From the NCBI GenBank assembly GCA_008694505.1, contig VZDJ01000052.1, positions 5,025,722 to 5,089,721 of the forward strand: DNA of 64,000 bases. The letters are read 5' to 3'. How positions within the stretch are numbered: position 1 is the stretch's first letter; each line of letters starts with the position of its first letter. This DNA is from Cyanoderma ruficeps. Taxonomy: Eukaryota; Chordata; Aves; Passeriformes; Timaliidae. Positions 27,219 through 40,193 of this stretch are shown here, in pieces. The notes under the pieces were generated by a model that was given only the letters and a program-made list of their open reading frames with translations, was not told where the DNA came from and searched no databases. A program made the translations under genes and the position numbers.

Positions 27219-27696
27219 TTCAGCTTATGTCCTAATATGGGTGAACTGTTTCCTTCTGTCCCAGATGTTTTCCTGCCCGTGGGTGTGTGCTATTAGCAGT
27301 TTTATTCAGTAGAATCTGTGGCAGTAAAATACAGTGTGGTATTTTTCACTTCTGGTTATAGTTTTTCAATGGTTTTTTCTTGCTTAAAGTTGCCGTGCAA
27401 ACTTTATGTGTGTGTATCCTCTGTGATAAAACAAGTTTGCATTGATTACAGCATCCTTGAAAGTTCAGTCCAATTTGTAGTAAATGTTTTTATTGTGCTT
27501 ATTAACAGATAGTATATACTCCTGGTATTGTATTATAGTATTATGTCTGTCATTGTAACACCTACAAGGGAATGCAGATGAAATTATTAATCTCAGAGTT
27601 TCAGACATCATCTTCATGATATCTCTGAATTCCTTCTCCTATACAGGATTTTATTCCTAGTATAGTGTCTTCTGTGTAAACACATTGAATCTCAGA

Positions 27697-27750
27697 TTTT
27701 AAGAAATGATTGCTATCATGCCATCCTTTTAAGAAATGATTGCTATCATG
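27697..27750. repeat. Two-copy 30-bp tandem repeat
   Basis: A 24-base word starting TTTTAAGAAATGATTGC and ending TATCATG is present identically at 27697-27720 and 27727-27750, separated by CCATCC, giving a 30-bp period. Identity is complete, so the duplication is recent. Confidence 0.95.
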
Positions 27751-30000
27751 GGCTCTTGACCAATGATTGCAGCTGAAAATCTGAACCAAGTGTTACCTTG
27801 TCTAAGGCATGGACTGTGAGTGTGCAGAAGAGAATGTAAGGCTGTATTAGTTAAGTATTTGCACTTTAAATGCTTCTAGACATGTTTTCTGAGAGAAAAA
27901 CTGTCACGGAACATAAAATAATCCATATTTAAGAGGTGAAAACAATTTAGGGGCACAGAAAGAATTGGTCTTTTTTTTACAGAAGAAAAGACTCAAAAGA
28001 TTGTTTTCCCTGTAGAGGAAGGCATAGAAAACATCAAGTAGTTGTTATATACAATGACACAGTGGGGAGAACTTGGTTTGTTTGTGGTGCATGAAGAAAA
28101 TGGGAGAAGTTTAATGAAACTGAACAAGCCAAGGAAATCAACAGCTGACATAAAAAGTGTGTAATGCTTGATTACTTTACAGCTCTAAAATATTAAGCCA
28201 GGTCTTTAAACTAAGTACAAGCAGAAGGTGGAAGGTGAGGTGCTGGGATTAGATCTCTGTATGTCAATACTTAGCTGTGGAAGGAAAAGCCTCTCATGTT
28301 ACTTGGTGTTCAGTCAAATGAATGAAGCCGGGTTTCCTCTGGGGGTGTGTCCTTTGTCACCTGAACATCCCCAGCGAATTAACAGCAGCTCCTTTTCTTT
28401 CTCCTGCCCTGGACTGCTCAGGAGACCCTTTGCTCTGCGGGGTCAAAAGGCTTTGGCTTGGGTGAGGCATGATTTGGGCTGATGGGCCTAAGTGTGACGT
28501 GATGGATTGTCCCAGTGCTGCCAGACAGGATGCATGGCTGCAGGCAATGGCCTGATGCAGGAATGGAGGCGTTCCTTTAGGTCTGTCAGCAGGTGTTCCT
28601 GATACTCTGGGAGTTTAATTGGCCCAGAGACTTTCATGGCCTTTCATTTCAGTTCTGATGGAGTTGGCCAAAAGGTTCCAAAGTCACGTTTTGGTGATGG
28701 AAGAAGGGAAACTGTCGTGGCCAGAGCAGTCACATAAGCCTTTTTGCTATGTGAAACTAGAGCTAAACGAGTAAAACTGGGTTTTGGAAGTAATTTAAAT
28801 AACCCTGCATCAGGGCAAAAGATGGAGCTGGATTACGTTCACGAAGTGGAGAAGACGTTTATCTTTAAGCATAATTTTATCCTTTAACTGTGTCCATCTG
28901 GATTTCGTATATCTTCCTTGGAAACATTTGGTATTGGCCACAGTTGGTGAAATGATACTGAAGAAGTTGAATCATGATCTTGTCTGGCAATTCCTGGACT
29001 GCTAAGTCTACCATGCTGTCCTCATTACCCTGATTAATACAGCATACAAATATTCTTCTTTTACTAAGTAATTTGATGGTCTGTGCTGATAATTTAAGAC
29101 ATTTTTATTCATTCCAGAATTTTAAACCCAACTTCTGTTGCAATTGAGAGCTGGAGTGGCTTGTGAAGGGATGGGAAAGTGCTGCCTTCCTTCTTAAATG
29201 TGCCTGAAGAGCAAACTGGAGCAGCCCTCCCTGACTTCTGAGTGTAGCATATGTTCTGTGTTGTTCCAGCTCTCCACTCTACAAAAAAAAGGGGAGAGCT
29301 AAAAGAGTTGCTGACAGACCAGCATAGTTTTTGTGGTGCGTGATATGTGCCAAACTTCCAGTGATCCAACAAAGCCATCTGGTTTCACATTTATCAAAGG
29401 TCAGTAGTTATGCATTCCAGCAGCACAGCTGAATTGATTCACTGACATGAAGGTAATTATGAGCTCAGGTCAGAGTGATGAAGGTATAGCAGTGAAAAAT
29501 TCTGTCTTTTGGTGTCAATCCTTTAGACTGTCTAGACTGGACTGAACTGAAGTGTTGGTAAATTCTGACTTTTCTTCAGGGTATGTGGGCTTTGGTGTCC
29601 ACCACACCATCCAACTTCTGAGAGAAAAGCTTTGACTTATTAGAACTATATCCATATAATATAGGGTGTTTTTTAGCAAAAGTTCTTGAAATCAAAATAA
29701 AAAACTGGGAAACTTTAAACATGGCTTTGGAAAGGGAAGGAGTGAAGGATCTGGTACGTGTCTTTCTGACACAAAAACCAATAAAGCACCTCTTGATTTG
29801 GGACTTGGTTTTAATGGTTCAAAGCATATAGATTGTGTCATTACATTTGTCTGTTAAAATTCATTGATACAACTAATTTTCAGGATCTTTATGAAACAAC
29901 ATTTTCTTGGTTAAATTTTCATTAGCTCCTCATATAAAAGCAGCAGAAACAGAGCAGAGTTTTGCTCCTCTGGTTCACACATTTGTCTCTAGTTAGCCCA

Positions 30001-30022
30001 GATTCTAGCTAGCACTAGAATC
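30001..30022. repeat. Small perfect inverted repeat, 8-bp arms
   Basis: GATTCTAG at 30001-30008 and CTAGAATC at 30015-30022 flank a 6-base CTAGCA spacer. It is short enough to be chance. Confidence 0.7.
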
Positions 30023-30415
30023 TTTTTATGCATAGTCTAAACTATGAGGTTATGTGGTTTGGAAGCAGCATCGCAGCCATGTTACAGTCTCTGCTTCTAA
30101 ACAGAGATATTGTAGCTTCAGAGTGAAACGTGCCTTAAAACTGAAGGGATATACTTATATCCAGAAAGGATCCACCATCCTTGTGTGAGAGGTTGAGCTT
30201 AGAGGATCAGAAGTTCCTTGATAGTATTATTATTTTTATTCACTGATTTAAGGAATACAGACCCAAATGCATAAATTTGCTCTTCAGTTTGGATACATGT
30301 GCCATGTGCCACTTCTGTTCCTTCAGGAGAAAGGGAGAGAGAGAGACCTGTGACATAATAGTCTTTACTGTAGTTCTCACAACCAGGAAGGAAAGATCTT
30401 TCTTTCTTTATTGTT

Positions 30416-30434
30416 CCTCATCATCATCATCCTC
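30416..30434. repeat. (TCA)n microsatellite
   Basis: Five TCA/TCC triplets in a row. In one plus-strand frame this encodes a serine run, but the surrounding frame resembles no protein. Confidence 0.8.
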
Positions 30435-30869
30435 TCAAGAGGAAGCTTCTACAGTCTTGAAGTTCACGAAGAACTATTCCCCCTTCCCAACTTGAACTCT
30501 TCTACGCAGAAGAACTTTTGCTAAGTCATCAGCATCCAAATTCTTCCCTTTCAACAAGAAAGCATTCAGAGGTATTGATTACTTTTCTTCCTTTCTTTTT
30601 CCTCTGATATGCTCTAGTAAGAAAAGTGAAATCTGTTGCGAAGGCTCATGTTTCCTCAGCAGATTCTGCTGCTTTCTGTGGAAACATATCTTATCATGCA
30701 GCCTACTTGAGCCCAAGAATGTTTTGAAAGACAAACACTTAGCAGGTAACCCATTTTTGTGAAAGACTATCCATCCCTCTGATCAAAGTTTTAACTTTGG
30801 CACAGAGTTTTCCAGCTGACAGCACTCACTTGCCATACTTTAATTACTCCTTCAGCAAACATTTTACAG

Positions 30870-30955
30870 GTTGGAAGATGTCTGTATAAAACTCCACCGG
30901 TCAGAACTGAGTGAAAGTTTTGCTATTGACTTCAGTGAGATCAGGATTGCATCTT
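30870..30955. mobile_element. Possible remnant of an ancient sauropsid interspersed repeat
   Basis: The words TTTTGCTATTGACTTCAGTGAG and ATCAGGATTGCATC resemble a motif of the type 'ttttgccattgacttcaatggg..aggattt' that I recall as recurring in bird, crocodile and turtle DNA. The match is short and from memory, so both identity and ends are weak. It may be single-copy DNA. Confidence 0.3.
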
Positions 30956-31839
30956 TTAGCACTGTTAAGTGGAAAGACAGAAACTTTTCCTGTCAGTAAC
31001 CATTAGTTGTGTAACAGCACTGGAATTATTACCAGAAATTTATTGGCCCAATAAATCAAAGTGGTTCAAGCTATTGAGGGCAGCCTAAAGGTACTGCTGG
31101 GTACAAACCAAGGGATCATGATTCCTTTCACTGTTTCTCAGCATTTATTTCTTCTCCCCACTTTTGGGAAGAGGCAAAGAGTAGGAAGAAGGAAGCCAAT
31201 CCTGCACTGCAAAGCTACAATTCTATCACGATCAGTTTTTTACTGATTTAAAGCGAAACTATTAATCCATGGTTGAATACATTGCTGTAAAATATAGTTA
31301 CTGAATGGTTTTGCTTCTTAGCTTTTACCTTTTCTCCATAAAATTTCTGCTTGATTGGCCAGGATTCAGTGAAACCTCTCATTAGGGCCCCATGGTTCGT
31401 TAGAGCTTAAAGAGGCATCGCTGAAAATTGAATTGACTGTGCTGTGATTCTCTAGCTGCTGTGGTTAGTCATGCTGCTCTGGTCTGATGTGATGCTGTGT
31501 CCTTTGCGTGCATAAATCTTCCTCAACTCCATAGTATGTGTTACGGAGTTAATTTGTTTAATATCTAAGCTCTGAAATGCAGGGTCAGGAAAGAAACTCT
31601 TTGTAGAATGTAAAAAGAATATAAACAGGGAATGCATTTCATTCTGAAATGCTTTCAAGAAATTACTTTGACGATCTGTACCAAACACCAGTTTTCACAC
31701 TTGGGTTTTCTTCATTATCTTTTGATTTGAGAGATGAGACTGACAATTCCTTAGGCTTGCTACTGCCATTAGGCAGATTGATAGAGGAACAAATGCCATC
31801 ACGAAAAATCAGCCTTTAAAACTTTTCTCCCCATCCCCC

Positions 31840-32010
31840 AATAAATGGAGTAATAAAGCATAATTATGTTTTTTTAATCAAACTTAGAGCCATGTTTGCC
31901 GGAGCATGAATGTGATTTGCATACGTAATTCGTTGACACTAAAACTGAGTCTGTCCTGATTTGAATCGCGAAATAAAATATATGGAAGGGGATGGGCTCT
32001 GATTTATGAA
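31840..32010. promoter_or_regulatory. Candidate conserved element with octamer site
   Basis: An octamer ATTTGCAT at 31915-31922 (binding site of POU/Oct factors) lies among five CpGs within about 70 bases (31900, 31924, 31931, 31967, 31969) and several TAAT cores. The overall sequence is AT-rich. Together these make this one of the better enhancer candidates. Oct binding to ATTTGCAT is established; activity here is inference. Confidence 0.3.
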
Positions 32011-33846
32011 ACTAATGACTAAATTGGTGAAAACAGCAACAACACAATTGTTTCTGCATGTGCAGGCACAGAGAATCCACAGCTATACCTATTAACATGT
32101 TTTTTTTGTGGAACAGGGAGAGGAGCCCATGACATGTGAAATGATGGCACAGCTAATAGTGGACCTTTGATCTGGAGTGATGGTGATGTGGCTCTGTTTG
32201 ACCCAGGAACTGGTACCTTTTTGCCCTTCAGCCAAAAATCTGACATTTTACAAAATACTGCTCTTTTAAATGGCAGCATCAAGCTTTTTAAATGGGCAGA
32301 AATTCATTCTTTCAAGGAACTAACTAGGCCTTCCCTGCCTTGCTGTGGAGGTGCAGAGTACCTGGAGGAGGAGAAACACAGGATGGCTCTTCCTAAGAGC
32401 TGGGAGGAATCTTTTTGGTCTTCCTGTGTGAAAAGAAATATAAATTCATTTATTTTGTTGTTTTCATGCATAAATCACCTGCAAATTGGCAAGAGATGTG
32501 AGGGTAATGTGTGGCTGTAGGTACACAAGGGAGGTTTGGAGTTAGATGAACGTGTTTGAAGAGAGCTTGCAAGCCTCTGCTGTGGGTACCAGCATTGTTT
32601 AAGTTTGTTATGAGCAAGCCCCAGAAAGAATATTGCAGCATTTTTTTTTTGTCGGTGTCACATAAACTTGGGTTTATCTCAATAAATAGAGAGTAAGAAG
32701 CAGTGATAATCTCCATTTTAATCTATGTACTCTGTGAAATGAAACATCATGCAAAATTACTGGGTTTTGTCTCTGAGGAGCTAGAGCATGCTGATACAAT
32801 GACATATTTAATCAGAAGAAATATATTTAATAAGACGGATTTGTGTGTCAAAAACTGCAACTAAATGACACAGGAGCTGCTTAGAGATACGAAGACAAAA
32901 AATTTACACTTTCTATTCCATTTCTATGAAATGAACATTTAAAGGTCAGGAAGAAAGGCTAGTATTTGCATTTAAATGGTGATATTTTAAGTTGAAATGC
33001 TGATTGCTGACCTCTGTCCTGACTCAAGTGGGTTTTTGTTTTGTTTTTGGGACTGGGAATAAGGCACCAGAAAAAAAGGGGAAAAAAAAAAAGGTCAAAT
33101 TACTATAAATCAGTAAAACGTTACAACTAGTCTCAGCTTCTGTGTTATTACCACCTGTTTGCACATATTTGATCTTCATCAAGCTGTTCCGTGCTTTCTG
33201 TAGCTTTAAATAAAGTTTGGCCTCTAACCATAGCCACCGTAGGGTCCTCTGAAGGGGAAAACTTTCCAAATTCAAGGAATCTGAGTAAGAAAATACCACG
33301 GGAAAGTGCCAGCCCACATGTTCCAGCTCCTTGTTTTCTCAGGGCAGACACATTTCTCACCGTGTGCGTGAGACACTTGAGACATTTCTGCTGTTCACAG
33401 GTCTGAGGATCAGCCCAATACTCACTTGAGAGAGTTATGACATTTTCATTGTGCACTGCTGGTGCACAACGTGATGCTCCAGCTTTGGAGCCACACCAAA
33501 GCATCTCAAGGACTCAGGTTTGAGGGGAAACATGTTTGTTTTTTTCCTGCCTGCTCAGATTTTTACACTCATATTTTTGTACTCATATTTTTCTCTCTGC
33601 TTCTGGTGGGTGGGATGTTGGTAGCCTGTAGCTAGGTATCTCCGTGCTCAGCTCTGTGTGCCACTCTGCAGCAAGTGGTGCTTGCACTGCCCTGTGTGCT
33701 CAGGAGCCGAGTTTCTCGCATTAATTTGCGCTGAGTGAAAATATTCATGAGTAAAGATGTTTTTTTCCATTCTCCTCTTGTTCTGTGAGAGGGAGGTGTA
33801 GGCTTAGAGAAAAGATGAAGATACAGCTGTGACTTCTCTGTTGGTC

Positions 33847-33850
33847 CCAG
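33847..33850. repeat. Target-site duplication, left copy (CCAG)
   Basis: The four bases CCAG directly abut the left end of the solo LTR and recur directly after its right end. With only four bases a chance match is possible, but the position exactly at both 8-bp inverted termini supports the reading. Confidence 0.75.
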
Positions 33851-34293
33851 TGATGCCTTGGGGAGGCTGACCTGAAACAGAGACTGGACAGAGCTAGAGA
33901 ATAGAGCAGGTATTTATTGAAAGGCCTTCAGGATCCACCTTGGGCAGGACAGGGCCTGACCAGGGCTACACCCAAGGTGGACACAAAATGGCCACCAAAT
34001 GGCTGACCGGTCACGAGGTCTCACGCTTTTATCAGTTTTGGTCCATTTGCATCTTGGGGTTTAATTGTCCAATTCCAACTTCAGGTTGTGAGGTCCCATC
34101 CTTCTTGTTCCTCCCTTCAGCCACCCTTGTTTGTACTTTTGGGCCTGAAAGTCCTTGATCTTCAGCAGGAAGAGGATTTGTTTTGTCTGCCTACTCTGTG
34201 AAGTGAGCACACCGGCACTTAATATGAGGCTCAGCACTGCACCCCTGGGCAGCACAGAGTCTGAAAACATGAAAGTTTAAACTTGAGGCATCA
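33851..34293 (-). mobile_element. Solo LTR of an endogenous retrovirus, minus strand
   Basis: The block starts TGATGCCT and ends AGGCATCA on the plus strand, a perfect 8-bp terminal inverted repeat with the TG...CA ends expected of an LTR. It is flanked by identical 4-bp copies of CCAG at 33847-33850 and 34294-34297, read as the target-site duplication; four bases is the size typical of class I (gamma-like) elements. On the minus strand an AATAAATA polyadenylation signal lies at 33918-33911, about 60 bp before the LTR 3' end. A TATA-like GATAAAAG lies near 34033-34026, roughly 115 bp further upstream, giving a U3-R-U5 layout. No gag, pol or env and no second LTR is adjacent, so it is a solo LTR left by recombination. 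The text resembles LTRs I associate with songbird genomes, but I cannot give a library name. Orientation rests on the polyadenylation and TATA signals. Identity as an LTR is secure; family assignment is not. Confidence 0.88.
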
Positions 34294-34297
34294 CCAG
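34294..34297. repeat. Target-site duplication, right copy (CCAG)
   Basis: Right-hand partner of the CCAG at 33847-33850, immediately after the AGGCATCA terminus of the LTR. Confidence 0.75.
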
Positions 34298-35600
34298 CTT
34301 GGGCCAGGCTGTGTAAATACAGAAGTTGCAATCCTGAGATTCAGGACTCAGCGTTCTGGTGCTGACACCTGTTCTGTGGCAGCACTGCAGGTAAGACTCA
34401 GCTTGGTCTGTGTACCAAGCTGTTGAGAGAATTCTCACTTTTTGTCACACCACTTACAAGTGTGTGCAGAAGAAATGTTGTGTTACCTTCTGAGAACTGC
34501 CTCTGAAATGTCACCTGCATCATCTTCTGAGCTGTCAAGAGTGGCAGCAAAACTTTGACTTGTTTGTTAAAGAAGCTCCTTGCAGCAGGGGTTTGCTGAG
34601 TTGGAAGTAATGCAGTAGATGGGAGAAATGTGTGGAAAATACACAACCTGAAAGAGACTTAAAAGATGCTAATATTTAAAAAGAAACCTGCTATTCTTAA
34701 AACTTTGATAAATAACTCCGTATGTCCTTGCAGTATATTATACTGTAGGTATTCTCTAATTAGGTAGCATTTAGATTGCCTGTATATTTACTCTCTTTAA
34801 ACATTGGCTATTATATATTTCAAATTTCCTAGAGAAAGGAGATTGAGTAGTTTCTAGTATTTCCCTGCTGGTATCTTCCTCAAAAATTCTATTGTTAAAA
34901 CTACATGATTGTGACTTGTTTTTTTTTATAATTCTGAAATATGAAATACTCATGAACTATTTGAAGCTACCTGTCCAGACTGCCATCTGCACATAGTCAG
35001 AGAACTGGAGGGGAAAAAACACAACAGGAAAAGTTTTTATTACCCCTTGGTAATGATAATATCTTAAGACTTATTGGTAATAAAAATTTCAGCTAGAAAT
35101 ATGAGTTTTTAATTGATCCTACCCTATTAATAAATCATGTTCAGGGCTTAAAGATTCCCGTTCCCACAGACTTGAGCAGGGGTGAAGGGTCAGCTCTCCT
35201 TCTAACTGCTCGCCTCTTGGAAAAGGGAGAACTCCTTCTTTCTCAGCCCTCAGTTTTGGGCAAAACGAGGTATTGAATTTCCAGTTTGATCTGTGCTGCC
35301 TCATGAGTGACTTCCAAAGCTGCCGGGGCGACTCCTGGTTTTTTTCTGAGAACACTGCATTGCAGTATATCTTGGGCTTGAGGTGTCAATGTGTTTTTTC
35401 ACTCAGAAACACACTTTGTTTTTTCAACATGACTTCTAGAGTCTCGCTGCTCTGGGAGAAACGTTTCTTGCCTCGTGTTGTTTTTTAATTATTGATCAGA
35501 CTAATTATGATTGATACCTATCAAGGCTCTTCATTTTCTGATGTCAGTTTTGTAGTGAGCACCCCCTCTCCTAATGATGGACTTTTTCTTTCCTTATTAG

Positions 35601-35637
35601 TGCTGAGAGAAGCCAGAGCTCATGGCTGAGCAGTCAA
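35601..35637 (+). other. Candidate 37-nt exon with branch point, acceptor and donor
   Basis: A CTAAT branch-point-like word (35571-35575, branch A near 35574) is followed 26 bases later by a pyrimidine-rich acceptor TTTTTCTTTCCTTATTAG ending at 35600. The donor CAA|GTAAGT begins at 35638. These three elements in correct spacing are the best splice arrangement I see in the window. The 37 bases hold an ATG in a fair context (CTCATGG) that would encode Met-Ala-Glu-Gln-Ser with the last codon split. A second frame (offset 1) is also open throughout. It could be a 5' untranslated or start exon, a microexon, an exon of a long non-coding RNA, or a chance pseudo-exon. I do not recognise any gene from so short a sequence, and no partner exons were identified. 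Confidence 0.3.
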
Positions 35638-38600
35638 GTAAGTTCCCAGCTTCCTGCACTTGGGTTCCCTAGTGTCAGAATTCTTGGAGAGATGCTGCTT
35701 GAGTTCTTGAGGCAGGAATGGTTTGAAAACTAATTAGTTTGCTTTGCATGTGTGGACCATTACATCTGTATGTAAATATAGTGATTATTTGACCTTTGGC
35801 TGTAAAAGGAGTCAATCCGCAGAAGAAACGTGGAATATGTTGATAAATATATTTGAGCTCTGCCACCTTTATTTCATCAAGGATTTGTCATTTTTTTTTG
35901 ATTTTGGGGTGATACAGGAAAAGGTCCATGTTTTTTCTGGTAATCCATCCATCATGTCAGTGGCTGGAGCCACCATAAATGTTCTTATATGAGTAAGATT
36001 GACATGTCCTGAACAAGAACCTAAACTTAGTTGTACTTTTCAATTTTTGGGTATCCAGCACTTACTGTTGACCTTGGGCTTAGCCATTGAAAGGCGTTTT
36101 CTGGATGGCATTTCTATAGACCAACATCCTTATTGTGTGACAGGAGGTTACCTTGCTCTTTTTGAACAAGATGTGCTTGTAGACCTAAAATCTCTGTCTC
36201 CTAAAACATATTTCATATGTGCACACATTCCACTGTCAGGAAGTAACAACCTATTCTGTTTTAGCTGAGGAAGGTGAGACTGTTTGAAACTCAAGATTGT
36301 TGGTATAGAAGCTTCTAAATTCAGGGCTCATTAATCAATTTTACAATCAGAGCAGCAAAAATAAAAAGTGTATCATCTAGAGCTGTGATTATTTCCATCA
36401 ACGACAGCAGTTTAAAATGTGACTTGTGTAACTAAGGTAGTAAGTAGGAAATTAAAAAAAGAAAAAAAATATTCCCCCGAGACGATAACATTTTAAATTG
36501 GAGGTGATATAACAAGCGGGAAGCAGCCAGGAAAACTTCTGCCTCTTGCTTTTTGCAGAGTGAAGAGTGAACTTTTGACATGCTGACTTAGATTCTTCAT
36601 CTGAATTTGCTTAATTTGAGATACTCTAGCTTCATATCTTCTGACATCCACCCAGGACCCAGTTACTTCTGGCCAACTTCCTGAGTCACAAGAATCCTTC
36701 AAATTATCTCAACCAAATCCCCTTTTTTGCAGGCCACAACAGCATTTCACATTTTTACTGGGGACATTTGTAAGGGGAAGAAAATAAATTGAGTAATAAA
36801 AGTGAAAAGATAATTGTCAGGAAAGTGAAACAGCAAAAGAGGAAATGTGATTTAAACAAAAGAAGGAAAAATCCAGCTAGGAATTATTTACAATTTCTTT
36901 GGTCTAGTTCCATTAATGTGGAAACCAATTTGCTGAAGGAATGTGAACCTCCTGTGCTAGTCTGTGGAGAGAAGAAATAGCAGAAAACATTTTCAGTGCT
37001 GTGAGCCTGGTCTTGCTGGTTTTGTTTTGATTTCCCTAGTGCTAATAGCTTAGAAAACAGCAATAAAGATGGACTGGCTGCTGCCACATCTTATTAAACA
37101 CTCCATTGTTGATCTGACCTGAATGAGGTGGCCGGGCAAGGTGGCTTCTCACATCCTCCAGAGTACAAAAGGGACCAACAGCCTCCTTACTTTTATGAAA
37201 ACAACCCAAAGAAATAGTGAGTTGGTTTTTCTTGGTATCATATGGGAACAGCAAGGCAGGGAAAGAGAGTCTCAGTTAGTTTAACTATGGGAAGCTGCTC
37301 ACAGCCAGAGATGGTGTTTTCAGGACAACCATTTTCTCTATTGTGTGCTTTTGAATGGTGCATTTTGTATTAAAAAGTATTTAATACTAATGGAGATTCT
37401 GATTTTTGTATGTCTTCAAGTGGTATTTTGGAAAAGACATGAAGTTCAAATTGTGCCACATGGAGGTAGAGTAGACCTGCCGTGACTCATCAAACATCAG
37501 TGAAGTCACTGACCTTAAATTTTACACATGTGATCCTGTTGAGGTTTTAAGGTTTCTATAAATCTTTGTTTAAATGGAGAACTTCCTATTGCTGTCCAGT
37601 ACTTAAATATTCCCAAGCCTGGGAAAAGTTTAGTTAGGTGCAACATTCCTGTGGTTGCATAAGCACGAGCATCATCTGGAGCCAACACCACAAACAGCAG
37701 GCTGCATGCTTGGCTGTGTAATGATGAGAAATCTCATGATCTTCTTTGCAGTGATGTTTGGAAACCATAAATATAACAAAACATAAAGCTGTCACAGCAC
37801 ATGATGGTGGCAGCCTACTGAGAAGATAATCTTCCTGCAGTTAAGGTAGTTCAGAGTGGGTTTTGACCAGTGAGTGATTGTAAATTGAAGATGCAGCAGC
37901 AACAGGGACACATCAAATATCCAGCTGCCCTAAGATGTGTGTGCCAGGCAGTCACTTTTACAATTACCAACACTGCAGAGGTCTCATTTGCTCAGATTTT
38001 TTTTTGTTGTTGTTGCCTTCGTATGGACATGATTTCCGTGGAAGAATAGACTTCACTGTCAAAATAAACCACTGCAAAAATGAGTCCTCTACCCTCGGCT
38101 GACATGAAGGAATTCTAGCTGAGTACTCATCTTCACAGCCTTGTATTTCCTGTTCCTTTAAAAATGTATTTTAAAAATTTTTAACAAGGCTTACAGGTTA
38201 AAAGATAAATATACAGAGATGTGTATAATGACACGTTAAGGTGACAGTTTCCCACTATATCATGACTTCATTGTGTGATGCCAAGAATAATTTGTTAAAA
38301 TTTTCTTGCTGTGAATGGATTTAGGTCCTATGAAGATTGAGGTCTCCTTTTTGCTCCATGGTCAGCTTTTGAAAAAAGACTACTTGATAATCTGTGGATT
38401 CTAACTTAGTCTGGCAGATCAACGGATATTTAAAGTTGTGTTGTCTGTCCTTTTTATGTTCCTTTTCTGCCAGTGAAAATACTGCCACATGGACATTGTC
38501 AGTCGTCAAATAGCACTGGGATAGGTTTCCTTATGAGGTTTGGCTGTCAGCAGCATGTATGGAGCATAACACAGAATGGTTTCAAATTCCCTCAGCCCCC

Positions 38601-40160
38601 ATACGTAACTCAACGGGAGAATAGGTCTTGATCCTTTCCCCCTTAATTTTAAATAATGCTTTTCCCAATACATGCTGGATCTTTATAGATTTCATTTTAG
38701 ATTTGCTTCTGATACAAGATCCTGATGTGATCACATGTTCTGTACAGGATTTTCCTGTGCATGGCCTGAATTTTGATTTAGGAGCTAGTAAATTGGAATA
38801 AGGATATAAGAATACAGTTGGCAATTAATGTTTAATGTCATCAAAAACTTTCCTATAACCCCTTTTGCGTGGCCTTGCAAGAAGAATGACAGACACTAAA
38901 GAGAAGATTTAATTAGATGTCAGCTTTGATAAACTAATTTGTTTAGAGACGTATCTGGCAAAAAGTTGGACTGCACTGCAGGTTCCTGTTTGCATCTGAC
39001 AATTTACATAGGGCTGCCTTCATCTGCTCTGCCTTCCTGATCTGATTTCTGTCTGGGGTCCATCTCATCCCTGCAGCAGGCATTAGAGCCCAGCCAGAGG
39101 CCTTAACTTCTGTTGTCTTCACCTTTCAGCTGATTTCAAGGAACCAGACTTCCATGGCAAAGCTACTTGCCCTGGACATCTGCTGCTTGCTAATTGATTT
39201 AGTTTGAGCAGCAACATCCTGATCTGCCTGGATAGATGCTGAAAGCATCCATGGGGCTGCTGCTGGTGGTAACAGGGGTGAAAGGAATTTGAATATGCAG
39301 GAGAGAATCCTGACAGGGATTCCCAGTCCTGAGAAGGCCATCAAAGGCAATGAAATTTTATCTTGCTGAGAGCCTGTGGCTACAAAAGTGGGCCTCAGTT
39401 GAAAAAAATATGTGGGTGTGCCATATGCCTTGTCAGCTAGGACAGAAAAGGTCCTGCCTTAGACCTCTTTCAAAACCAAGGAACTGAAACAGGACCTGAG
39501 GATATGAACCATGAACTAGAAAAGGTGCCTGACCTTTTTCATTTCATCCTGCTTGACCAGCAAGAGCTGCCCTGTCTCTGAGGCTGTGCCAATCATATTT
39601 TCTCATTCCAGCTTGGCATTGTGTTAAACGTCATTTTAATTAAAAATAAATAGGCAAAATTACTCCTTAGAAGTGGTATCCCAGGAACAGAATTCTTCAG
39701 GGTATTTTGCTAAACTTAGGCCTGTTTTCATCAATTTTGCTGGCAGACCTGGAGCATAGGTGTCAGTTCTGTGATCCTCAGTTATGTATGTTAAAGCTAA
39801 AGGAATAGTTAAAAGGTTACAGCCAGAGTTGACCTTAAAGTTGTTTGATGTTCAAATCTTTCATGTGTTGACAGGCCTGCTCAAGTGAAGGGCACTGCTT
39901 CAGCAGGAGTTTTCCACTTCTCTGTAATGCTCACCTGCCTCTTAAAAATCCCACATTTGGAGTGGAATTTATGGGTCTGTTGACTTTAAGCTGCTGGATA
40001 AGTCAAACTGGGTCCCTCGTAATGGTCCATTGATCCATTTCCCAAAAAATACACATTTCAAAGCTGGAATAGATGGTTACACTGTTATCAGGACAAGTTT
40101 GTTGTCCAGTATCTGTACGTGTTCCCTCAGTAGATATGTGAGTAGTGCTTCCATCTATAG

Positions 40161-40193
40161 GTTAATTAATAGTTATTAGTTAATTAGTTAATT
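40161..40193. repeat. TTAGTTAAT-type short tandem repeat
   Basis: Overlapping TTAATTA and TAGTTA words repeat about four times across 33 bases. It is AT-rich and partly palindromic. Confidence 0.75.

Larger units (their letters stand above)
27751..33846. other. Non-coding DNA without recognised gene
   Basis: Apart from the small repeats, the possible old repeat at 30870 and the octamer-bearing element at 31840, nothing was recognised. Long T and A runs (32640, 33081) are present. Confidence 0.6.
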
